Source: Anaerolineae bacterium (GTDB lineage: Bacteria > Chloroflexota > Anaerolineae > 4572-78 > J111). Taken from it: DNA of 6,420 nucleotides. Made by a program: the position numbers and the translations under genes. Position 1 is the first letter of the stretch. Each line of letters opens with the position of its first letter. Of this stretch, positions 1 to 5,616 are shown piece after piece. The DNA lies in contig JAGRBY010000420.1 of NCBI GenBank assembly GCA_020433835.1, positions 1-6,420 on the forward strand, read 5' to 3'. The notes below the pieces were generated by a model that was not told the DNA's origin, ran no database searches, and was given only the letters and a program-made list of their open reading frames with translations.

Positions 1-47
1 AGCGCCCTAAGACCGGCTGGATGCCCGATAAAGACATTCGGGCATGA
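1..47 (+). CDS. Possible C-terminal tail of an upstream gene (partial)
   Basis: Reading from base 3, a frame is open from the window edge to a TGA at 45-47 and gives RPKTGWMPDKDIRA, which reads like an ordinary hydrophilic C-terminus. A second frame, from base 1, is open to a TAA at 112-114 and cannot be excluded. Base composition turns more AT-rich after about 55, which fits an intergenic region starting near there. No family can be recognised from so few residues, and the region may simply be non-coding. Confidence 0.25.
   Translation, partial: RPKTGWMPDKDIRA
21..45. other. Perfect 8-bp hairpin, possible terminator or mRNA end
   Basis: ATGCCCGA (21-28) and TCGGGCAT (38-45) are exact reverse complements around a 9-nt loop. 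No T-run follows on either strand, so this is not a canonical intrinsic terminator. It overlaps the possible end of an upstream gene, so it may be chance coding sequence or an mRNA-stabilising 3' hairpin. Confidence 0.35.
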
Positions 48-102
48 CCATGGCCTCCATTTCTATGACCTCCTTGGAATCCATATTGAGCCAAAATCTT
101 TT

Positions 103-137
103 GCTATCAGCTAACCGCTAGCTGCTAACTGCTATTT
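103..137. repeat. Five-unit heptanucleotide array (GCTAnnn)
   Basis: Five consecutive 7-nt units each begin with GCTA: GCTATCA, GCTAACC, GCTAGCT, GCTAACT and GCTATTT. The array ends 2 nt before the ribosome binding site of the glutamine synthetase gene, so it lies in the leader or promoter region. It has the same unit length as the other arrays in this window (4002-4064, 4091-4125, 4711-4855) but a different core. It resembles in style the short tandemly repeated repetitive (STRR) heptamers known from cyanobacteria; identity with those is not claimed. Confidence 0.75.
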
Positions 138-139
138 TC

Positions 140-146
140 AAAGGAG
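140..146 (+). promoter_or_regulatory. Ribosome binding site of the GS-family gene
   Basis: AAAGGAG lies 6 nt before the ATG at 153, an almost ideal Shine-Dalgarno sequence and spacing. It fixes the start of the glutamine synthetase family protein. Confidence 0.85.
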
Positions 147-152
147 AACCCC

Positions 153-1508
153 ATGACCCAACGTGAAAAAGTTATTGCGGCGGCGCAAGAGGCCAACGTG
201 CGGCTGGTGCGCTTTCTTTATTGCGACAACGGCTGCACCATTCGCGGCAAGCTGGCTCCCGGCTACAGCCTGGAGGCCCGGCTGGAAAGCGGGCTGGGCC
301 TGACCGTGGCTATGCAGGCCATGAACATGCTCGATCAGCTTCAGCCGGTCGACGGAATGGGGCCGGTTGGCGAGATTCGGCTGGTGCCCGACCCCGACAG
401 CTTTGTACTGCTGCCCTATGCCCCCCACAGCGCGGCCATGATGTGTGATATGCTAACGCTCGACGGCCAACCGTGGGGCGCGTGCCCGCGCAGCTTTCTG
501 AAACGGATGATCGACCGCGCCGCCGACCAGGGCATGGCCGTGCAAGCCACGCTCGAAAACGAATTCAGACTGTTCAAAGCCGATGACAGCGGCGAATACC
601 AGCCCATCGACACGGCGCTTTGTTTCAGTTCGATAGCCATGGCCGCCGCCGCCGAGGTGATGGATGGGATTATCGCCGCGCTTGAAGCCCAGGGCATCGC
701 CATTGATGCCTACTACCCTGAATTGGGCCACGGCCAGCACGAACTGCCCATTCGCCACGCTCCCGCTCTGCGGGCCGCCGATAATCAGATTTGGTTCCGC
801 GAGACGGTGCGCAACGTGGCCGCGCAGCACGGTCTGCTGGCCTCTCTGGCTCCCAAACCGAACCCGGAGCAAGCCGGCAACAGCGCCCATATTCATTGGA
901 GCGTGTGGGATAGCGATTTCAAAACCAATCTTTTTTACGATGCCGACGACCGCTACAAGTTGAGCCGGCTGGGCTACCAATTTATAGCCGGGGTGCTGGA
1001 TCACTTACCCGGTCTACTGGCGCTCACAGCCCCCAGCTTCAACTCGTACCGGCGTTTGCAGCCCCATTTTTGGAGCAGCGCCTACACCGCCTGGGGGCCG
1101 GACAACCGCGAAGCTAGCGTGCGCATTGCCTCCGGCTTGTGGGGCCACGAAGCCGACAGCGTCAACCTGGAGCTAAAGCCCAGCGACCCCAGCAACAACC
1201 CTTATTTGGCCTTGGGCGGTCTCATCGCCGCCGGGCTGGATGGTGTGGCCCGCCAACTGACGCCCGGCGAGCCGACGCTCATCGATCCCGGCAACTTTAG
1301 CGATGCCGAACGCGCCGCACGCGGCATCAAGCGCTACCCCACCACCCAGGCCGAGGCCCTGGACGCGTTGGAGAATGACAGCGTGTTGATGGAGGCGCTG
1401 GGGCCGGAACTCCGCACCGCTTACCTGGCCGTCAAGCGCTCGGAGTATAAGGCCTTTGCCGCCGCCGACCTGGATTTCGAGATTAAGCATCATTTGTATA
1501 AGTTCTAA
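153..1508 (+). CDS. Glutamine synthetase family protein (gamma-glutamyl ligase fold)
   Basis: A complete 451-residue GS-fold enzyme, usual for the short GS classes. Family members join the gamma-carboxyl of glutamate to ammonia or an amine at ATP cost; the substrate here is unknown. Residues 16-100 resemble the N-terminal beta-grasp domain. The catalytic domain shows ENEF (E135, E137), ELGHGQHE (E190, E197), AHIH (H246, H248), NSYRRL (297-302), NREASVR (318-324), and ELKPSDPSNNPYL (340-352). The usual Arg two residues after the ELK glutamate is Lys (K342). The region matching the adenylylation Tyr of E. coli-type GlnA reads NFSD (381-384) and lacks Tyr, so that control is unlikely. The ATG has a strong ribosome binding site. 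Its neighbour is a FluG-type amidohydrolase, which favours a specialised gamma-glutamyl enzyme over housekeeping ammonia assimilation. Family assignment is firm; role is inferred. Confidence 0.93.
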   Translation: MTQREKVIAAAQEANVRLVRFLYCDNGCTIRGKLAPGYSLEARLESGLGLTVAMQAMNMLDQLQPVDGMGPVGEIRLVPDPDSFVLLPYAPHSAAMMCDMLTLDGQPWGACPRSFLKRMIDRAADQGMAVQATLENEFRLFKADDSGEYQPIDTALCFSSIAMAAAAEVMDGIIAALEAQGIAIDAYYPELGHGQHELPIRHAPALRAADNQIWFRETVRNVAAQHGLLASLAPKPNPEQAGNSAHIHWSVWDSDFKTNLFYDADDRYKLSRLGYQFIAGVLDHLPGLLALTAPSFNSYRRLQPHFWSSAYTAWGPDNREASVRIASGLWGHEADSVNLELKPSDPSNNPYLALGGLIAAGLDGVARQLTPGEPTLIDPGNFSDAERAARGIKRYPTTQAEALDALENDSVLMEALGPELRTAYLAVKRSEYKAFAAADLDFEIKHHLYKF

Positions 1509-1542
1509 AGGCTGAGGCGAAGGCTGAGGCGAAGGCTGAGCG
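1508..1542. repeat. 12-bp tandem repeat, about 2.9 copies
   Basis: AAGGCTGAGGCG occurs twice exactly (1508-1519 and 1520-1531), followed by AAGGCTGAGCG with one base missing. The array starts on the last base of the GS stop codon. It is non-coding and its period differs from the heptad arrays elsewhere in the window. Confidence 0.8.
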
Positions 1543-1557
1543 TTTATTGTATGTTCT

Positions 1558-1615
1558 GGAGCGTCAAAGTTTACTTTGACCCCACCGTGGATGACAAAGC
1601 AAGCTTTGTCGCTCC
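1558..1615. repeat. Compound palindrome (two tight hairpins inside an outer stem), REP/MITE-like
   Basis: Two perfect 8-bp palindromes lie side by side: GTCAAAGT-TT-ACTTTGAC (1563-1580) and GACAAAGC-AA-GCTTTGTC (1593-1610). An outer GGAGCG (1558-1563) and CGCTCC (1610-1615) enclose both. The outer arms also pair over 12 bases with a single mismatch (1558-1569 with 1604-1615), so the element can fold as two hairpins or as one long hairpin. It sits between the GS and amidohydrolase genes, where it would be in any shared transcript and could attenuate or stabilise it. No transposase is nearby. A mobile, REP-like origin is inferred. Confidence 0.65.
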
Positions 1616-1641
1616 TAATAGATTTTCTTCCCTACACCTCC

Positions 1642-1646
1642 AGGAG
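1642..1646 (+). promoter_or_regulatory. Ribosome binding site of the amidohydrolase gene
   Basis: AGGAG (within CAGGAGAAA) lies 11 nt before the ATG at 1658. The spacing is a little long but no better start is near, and the protein begins directly with the metal-binding HxH strand, which supports this ATG. Confidence 0.65.
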
Positions 1647-1657
1647 AAACAGACGCC

Positions 1658-2776
1658 ATGGATCTAACTTCCATCCCTATTGTCGACCATCACGCTCACC
1701 CGCTGCTGAGACCGGAAGCGACTGCCGATGCGGCCGGCTTTCGACAGTGGTTTACCGAGTCGACCGATCCGGTCATCCACACCGAACATGTGCCTAACAG
1801 CCTCTTCTTCCGCACCGGCCTGCGCTGGTTGGCCGAACTGCTCGACTGCGAGCCGACGCTGGATGCCTATCTGGAGGCGCGGGCGGCTCAAAGTTACGAT
1901 GTTTGGTGCTTGTGGCTGTTTGAGTTGGCCAATATTAGCGTGCTGCTGTGCGATTACGGCTATACCGGCCCGCTGGCCTACCCCCACCAGGCCATGAAAA
2001 GTCTGCTGCCCTGCCGCGTCGAGCCGATTTTGCGGCTGGAGGTACTGGCCCAGGACCTTATTGTGCAGCACGATACCTTCGCCGAAATGCGCGATGCTTT
2101 TGTGGCCACGGTGGGCCGCGCTCGGCGCGATGGGTACGTGGCGCTGAAGAGCATCATCGCCTATCGCAGCGGCCTGGCGGTTGAAAAGGTGGCGCACAAC
2201 GAAGCCGCCGCCGCCTTCCCCCCCCTCAAGGAGGCAGCCCGCCGTCATGGGCATGTGCGGCTGGCCGACAAAGCGCTGGGCGACTACCTGCTCAACCTGG
2301 CCGTCGAGCAAGCTGCCGTCCAAAGCCTGCCGCTGCAAATTCACACCGGCTTTGGCGACCGCGACGCCGACCTGCGCTTGGCCAATCCCCTCCATTTGCG
2401 CGGTTTGATCGAGCGGGCCAACTGCCCACTGGTGCTGCTGCACGCCGGCTGGCCGTATTACCGCGAAACGGCCCACTTAGCCGCCATCTACTCCAATGTC
2501 TGGCTCGATCTGTCGCTGGCAATTCCGTTCGCCACCACCGGCATCCCCACCATGCTGCGCGATATTATGGGCATGGCCCCGTTGAGTAAACTCATGTTCG
2601 CCACCGATGCCTTCACCATGCCGGAAATCTTTTGGCTGGCGGCTCGCTGGGGGCGCTGGGGCTTGGGGCAAGTGCTGGATCAGTTCATCGCCGACCAATT
2701 TCTCACGGCTGATGAAGCCTGGTCGGCTGCCGAAGCGATTTTGGGCGGTACGGCCCGGCGACTGTACGGGGTGTAG
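1658..2776 (+). CDS. Amidohydrolase family protein, FluG/NodGS N-terminal-domain type
   Basis: A complete 372-residue TIM-barrel metal hydrolase of the amidohydrolase_2 type. Visible landmarks are VDHHAHP at 9-15 (metal ligands H12 and H14), LKSIIAYRSGL at 163-173, QIHTGFGDRDADL at 227-239 (H229), LLHAGWP at 260-266 (H262) and KLMFATDA at 311-318 (D317). The IHTGFGD, NPLHLR and MF(A/S)TD segments are characteristic of the amidohydrolase half of plant NodGS and fungal FluG proteins, where it is fused in front of a GS domain. Here the GS partner is the separate gene just upstream on the same strand, 149 bp away. The enzyme is expected to be cytoplasmic: no signal peptide is visible. Substrate is unknown; a hydrolytic or isomerising step on the GS product or substrate is an inference. 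The mapping of ligands rests on family knowledge. Confidence 0.88.
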   Translation: MDLTSIPIVDHHAHPLLRPEATADAAGFRQWFTESTDPVIHTEHVPNSLFFRTGLRWLAELLDCEPTLDAYLEARAAQSYDVWCLWLFELANISVLLCDYGYTGPLAYPHQAMKSLLPCRVEPILRLEVLAQDLIVQHDTFAEMRDAFVATVGRARRDGYVALKSIIAYRSGLAVEKVAHNEAAAAFPPLKEAARRHGHVRLADKALGDYLLNLAVEQAAVQSLPLQIHTGFGDRDADLRLANPLHLRGLIERANCPLVLLHAGWPYYRETAHLAAIYSNVWLDLSLAIPFATTGIPTMLRDIMGMAPLSKLMFATDAFTMPEIFWLAARWGRWGLGQVLDQFIADQFLTADEAWSAAEAILGGTARRLYGV

Positions 2777-2887
2777 AGATAGGGAGATAGGGAGATTTGG
2801 AGATTAGCCTTTGCGCTAAGGCCTCTTCATCTCCCTATCTCCTCATCTCCCCATATCCAGTCTCTAATCTCCTAATCTCCAATCTCC
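2777..2887. repeat. Inverted 7/8-nt purine repeat arrays between convergent genes
   Basis: Directly after the amidohydrolase stop come AGATAGGG, AGATAGGG, AGATTTGG and AGATTAG (2777-2807). From 2829 the complementary pyrimidine-rich version runs to about 2887. Bases 2783-2796 and 2829-2842 form a perfect 14-bp stem, with a small inner hairpin GCCTT/AAGGC (2807-2811, 2818-2822). The structure lies between two convergent genes and could act as a bidirectional transcription barrier, but it lacks a T-run, so it is not called a terminator. The right arm runs into the end of the minus-strand gene and supplies its stop codon. Confidence 0.75.
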
Positions 2888-5616
2888 ACTGTACCCACCG
2901 CAACCGCAAAATCAGGTAGCGGTTCGCCATCTTTATAGGCAGGCAGTCGTTCGCCCGTTTGAAAATTATAGAGTCCGGCCACCAGCCGATATTGGCCGGG
3001 TGGCAGATCCGTCACATCGAGCGAATGGGCATCGACAATGACCTCGCCGTTGGCCCACAGGGGTGTGGGATAATCTCCGGCCAGGGGCGGCCCGTCGAAG
3101 CCGCGTATTTGCTCGCCGTCGTGCCACAGTTGGATGAAAACCGTGTAGTCGGCGGTCGGTTGAGCTTGCGCCAGCCAGGTGAAGGTGACGGTGCAGCCGG
3201 AAGTGCTGCCATCGCAGTTTTGCAAGTCTGCTGCGCCTAACTGAATGCTATCGGCAAATTCAGCCGGCGGCGGCGCGGGGGCAGCGGGCCAGGTATTGGG
3301 AATCAGTTTGAGCTGCCCGACCGTCGGTGAGACCGTATCGCCGTTCGAGTCGATGGCCGGGATACCAGGGCGACCCGCTTCATTAATATTGAAGAGACCC
3401 ACGTTAACCAGCAGGCGCGTGGGCGCTGCGGCTCCCCCGTTAATTAGCACCGGATAGGTATCGACCATAATCTGGCCGGGTTCCAGCGTGGTTGTGGGCC
3501 GTAGCCCCAGCGCGGGATAGGTGTTGAATTGGCCGACGCTTTCGTAGTTGCGCCCGATGAGATGCACAAAGACGCTGTAGTCGGTGGTCATCGGTTTAAG
3601 CACTTGCCAGGTAACCGTCACCGGCACGCGCTCGCCGGGGCGGGCCACCTCCGCGCCGACATCAACCGCGATCAGTTTCATCTCGTCATTAAACGTTCGG
3701 TCGATGCGGGGGAGGTCGGCGGGCAGATCGGCTTCGGTTAGCAGCGCGGGCGGGTGGTACGCGCGGGCCACAACGCCAAACGGCAGCCACAGCGCCAACC
3801 CGAACATCAACACCATCAGCCCGCCCAGAATCGGCAGGCGCAGCCGGGGCAGCAGGATCATCCACCAGCCCCACAGCGTGACGATGGCAATCGAACCCAA
3901 TGCCGGCAGTATTTGCCGCCCCTGTATCCCGCCCTCGATACTCACCAAGCGGGCCAGCGAGAAGGCCAGCGCCAGAGGGAAGACGAGGTGGAGGATGAGG
4001 GGGAGTAGGGAGGCGGGAGTAGGGAGTAAGGAGTAAGGAGTAGGGGGTTGGGGAGCGGGAGTCGGGCGGTGCGCTTTGGTTTTAACCTCATAATTCCTAA
4101 TTCCTAATTCATAATTCATAATTCTATACGTGCCAGCCATCACCAGCGCGATTAGGCCGACGCGGGGAAGGAGGCGGTAGAAATCGTACAGCCATTCCGG
4201 ACCGGTGATGTTGAGCCAGCCGAAGGTGGCCCAGAACGAAACTTCGCCGGTGGAGAGGGTGTAGAGAAACTCGCTGAGCGTGAGCGGCTGGGGATCGACA
4301 TTGAAGTAGATTTTGTAGAGGCCGCTCTGGAAGAAGTCGCCATAGAGTTGGTAGTTACGCCAATACCACCAGCCGCCGACTAGTCCAAACAGCAGGCCGA
4401 TGATCACGCCGTCGCGCCACAGGAGTCGCGCCGCGCCTACCTGCTTGCGCGTGGTGATGGCCGTGATCAGCATCGCCACTACAGCTACCAGCCCGAACGA
4501 CAGCCCGGTCATCTTCGAGAGCGAGATGAGGCCGAGCACAACACCTAGCATCACGGCGCGATACGGCTTGACGCTGGGGCCATAGAGTACGTAGCGCTGC
4601 GCCAACCATAAGCCGACGGCGCAAAAGGCGATGTTGGCCGGTTCGTTAGCGACCGAGGCGGTGATGAAGGCGAACATCGGTTGGCAGGCGGCGAAGAGGG
4701 TGACGAGGGTGGGGAGTAGAGACTGGGGACTGGAGATTGGAGACTGGAGATTGGAGACTGGAGATTGGGAGATTGGGAGATTGGGAGATTGGGAGAGTGG
4801 AGAGTGGAGCGTGGAGCGTGGAGCGTGGGAGATTTGGGGATTGGGAGATGAGACAGATGGCTCTTGATGAAGTTTCCCCTCGCCCTTAGGGTTCAAGGGT
4901 GGATAGGGGGCTAGGCTTTTGGGGCTGGCGAGAATTCTACCCCCTCCCAGCCTCCCCCTGCTAGGGGGAGGAGCCGAAACTTCCCCCCCAGCGGGGGGGA
5001 TAGAGGGGGGGATAGTCTTGGTCATCCCAGGCTGTTCGCCCTTGAATTCCTCTGGGAGAGGGGAGTCGCGCCGGCGACGGGGTGAGGGCTTACCTTCAAC
5101 CGGAAACTGGTTCGCGGCAAGCTCAAGGGCGGTGAGGTAGATGAAGACAAGGGTGATGAGGCCGAAAGTAATGGAGTAGAGGCGGAGGATGTGGACGGTG
5201 AGCGACAGGCCACGGTAGGGAAAACTTTCAGCCGGTGTATGGAGGTAATTATTCTTGTTGCCGGGATCGAGAGCGTAGCCGAGTGAGCGGTGCGGGTTGC
5301 GGTTGCGTTCGGCATAGCCTTCGAACGATTGCAGTTCGAAGGGTTGCACCAGCAGTGCGCCGATACTGTAGTAAAGCGGCGGTTGTTGGCCGCCCCAAAT
5401 GCCCTGGCCGGGCCACATAACCGGCAGGCCGTTGCCCTCGGCGATGTATTTAACGTGGCCGGTGTGAGTCCATTCGTCCGGCGCTTCGAAAATAGGCACG
5501 ATGAAGAAGTAGGTCAGGGCGCAGAGCAGGTAAACGGCCAGCGCCAGCCATAAACCGGGTTGGGCTGCGGGTGTTAGCCGGGGAAAAGGCGGGGGTGTCG
5601 CAGGTGAGTCGGTCAT
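2872..5616 (-). CDS. GT-C-like (GT39/ArnT-type) membrane glycosyltransferase with in-frame repeat inserts
   Basis: A 914-residue polytopic protein, probably using a polyprenyl-phosphate sugar donor at the outer membrane face. TM1 lies at about 22-42, then an external loop with APDEWTH (D47, E48, the expected GT-C acidic pair) and QPPLYY (78-83). About eleven TM segments are visible, ending near 617, with VANEP (322-326) and GRQILP (566-571) in predicted external loops. Residues 640-914 hold two related beta-rich modules sharing DYxVFxxL and pGxxxxDxxxl patterns. Two low-complexity inserts, about 176-302 and 498-539, are encoded by short DNA repeats; without them the protein would be about 745 residues. 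The last residues EIGD and the TAG lie in a repeat. The ATG overlaps the upstream stop (ATGA), so translation is probably coupled. DUF2142-like or another GT-C subfamily is the main alternative. Still open throughout, so not called a pseudogene. Confidence 0.8.
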   Translation of the reverse strand: MTDSPATPPPFPRLTPAAQPGLWLALAVYLLCALTYFFIVPIFEAPDEWTHTGHVKYIAEGNGLPVMWPGQGIWGGQQPPLYYSIGALLVQPFELQSFEGYAERNRNPHRSLGYALDPGNKNNYLHTPAESFPYRGLSLTVHILRLYSITFGLITLVFIYLTALELAANQFPVEGKPSPRRRRDSPLPEEFKGEQPGMTKTIPPSIPPAGGEVSAPPPSRGRLGGGRILASPKSLAPYPPLNPKGEGKLHQEPSVSSPNPQISHAPRSTLHSPLSQSPNLPISQSPVSNLQSPISSPQSLLPTLVTLFAACQPMFAFITASVANEPANIAFCAVGLWLAQRYVLYGPSVKPYRAVMLGVVLGLISLSKMTGLSFGLVAVVAMLITAITTRKQVGAARLLWRDGVIIGLLFGLVGGWWYWRNYQLYGDFFQSGLYKIYFNVDPQPLTLSEFLYTLSTGEVSFWATFGWLNITGPEWLYDFYRLLPRVGLIALVMAGTYRIMNYELGIRNYEVKTKAHRPTPAPQPPTPYSLLPTPASLLPLILHLVFPLALAFSLARLVSIEGGIQGRQILPALGSIAIVTLWGWWMILLPRLRLPILGGLMVLMFGLALWLPFGVVARAYHPPALLTEADLPADLPRIDRTFNDEMKLIAVDVGAEVARPGERVPVTVTWQVLKPMTTDYSVFVHLIGRNYESVGQFNTYPALGLRPTTTLEPGQIMVDTYPVLINGGAAAPTRLLVNVGLFNINEAGRPGIPAIDSNGDTVSPTVGQLKLIPNTWPAAPAPPPAEFADSIQLGAADLQNCDGSTSGCTVTFTWLAQAQPTADYTVFIQLWHDGEQIRGFDGPPLAGDYPTPLWANGEVIVDAHSLDVTDLPPGQYRLVAGLYNFQTGERLPAYKDGEPLPDFAVAVGTVEIGD
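4002..4064. repeat. Nine-unit heptad array (GGAGTAG type) inside the membrane-protein gene
   Basis: Nine 7-nt units run without a phase break: GGAGTAG, GGAGGCG, GGAGTAG, GGAGTAA, GGAGTAA, GGAGTAG, GGGGTTG, GGGAGCG and GGAGTCG. The total of 63 bp is a multiple of three. In the host gene (minus strand) it encodes residues about 518-539, giving a seven-residue protein period TPYSLLP/TPASLLP. Confidence 0.85.
4091..4125. repeat. Five-unit AT-rich heptad array (TAATTCn) inside the membrane-protein gene
   Basis: Five exact-period units, TAATTCC twice, TAATTCA twice and TAATTCT, lie in otherwise GC-rich coding sequence. On the minus strand they encode residues about 498-509 (MNYELGIRNYE). The reading register and the base changes between units avoid the TAG and TGA triplets that other registers would expose. 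Confidence 0.85.
4711..4855. repeat. Long 7/8-nt array (GAGATTG/GAGACTG/GAGCGTG) inside the membrane-protein gene
   Basis: From 4719 to 4767 GAGACTG and GAGATTG heptads alternate. From 4768 to 4799 three GGAGATTG octamers and one GGAGAGTG follow; from 4800 to 4827 come heptads GAGAGTG and three GAGCGTG, then decayed units. In the host gene this encodes Ser/Pro/Gln-rich residues about 253-302 (SQSPNLPISQSPVSNLQSP). The same GGAGATT core recurs at 2791-2806 and, inverted, at 2857-2887, so one family occupies both intergenic and coding DNA. Confidence 0.85.
4767..4793 (+). other. Potential G-quadruplex in the repeat array
   Basis: Four GGG tracts (4767-4769, 4775-4777, 4783-4785, 4791-4793) are separated by identical 5-nt AGATT loops, a canonical quadruplex pattern on the template strand of the membrane-protein gene. 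Further candidates on the same strand are 4001-4024 (GGG tracts with 4-nt loops) and 4993-5011 (two G7 runs around ATAGA). Confidence 0.5.
4866..5090. repeat. GC-rich palindromic mosaic repeat inside the membrane-protein gene
   Basis: Packed palindromes include CCTCCCCCT-GCT-AGGGGGAGG (4951-4971), TCCCCCCC-AGC-GGGGGGGA (4982-5000) and GTCGC-GCCG-GCGAC within 5065-5080. On the minus strand the segment encodes residues about 176-252, including SPLPEEFKGE and PPSIPPAGGE, phrases typical of translated interspersed intergenic repeats and not of a folded domain. It directly adjoins the heptad array at 4711-4855, so two different repeat types have built one compound insert. No terminal inverted repeats or target duplication could be identified by eye. 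Confidence 0.7.

Noticed and set aside
21..45. Canonical rho-independent terminator
   Set aside because: The 8-bp stem is not followed by a T-run on either strand, so it is listed only as a hairpin.
101..137. Sigma-70-like promoter (TTGCTA with downstream AT-rich hexamers)
   Set aside because: The candidate boxes fall within the GCTA heptads and match the consensus poorly, so no promoter can be supported.
453..1004. Minus-strand open frame of 183 codons opposite the GS gene
   Set aside because: Antisense shadow of the glutamine synthetase catalytic domain, with no ribosome binding site or family motif seen.
1664..2476. Long minus-strand open frame of 270 codons opposite the amidohydrolase gene
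   Set aside because: It lies wholly antisense to a gene with clear family motifs, its translation has no recognisable domain, and such frames are common in GC-rich coding DNA.
4711..4855. CRISPR array
   Set aside because: Units are 7-8 nt and contiguous, with no 25-40 nt repeat alternating with unique spacers and no cas gene.
2872..5616. Membrane-protein gene as a pseudogene
   Set aside because: Despite the repeat inserts the frame is intact for 914 codons, TM segments and key loop motifs are kept, and the start overlap with the upstream gene is preserved.
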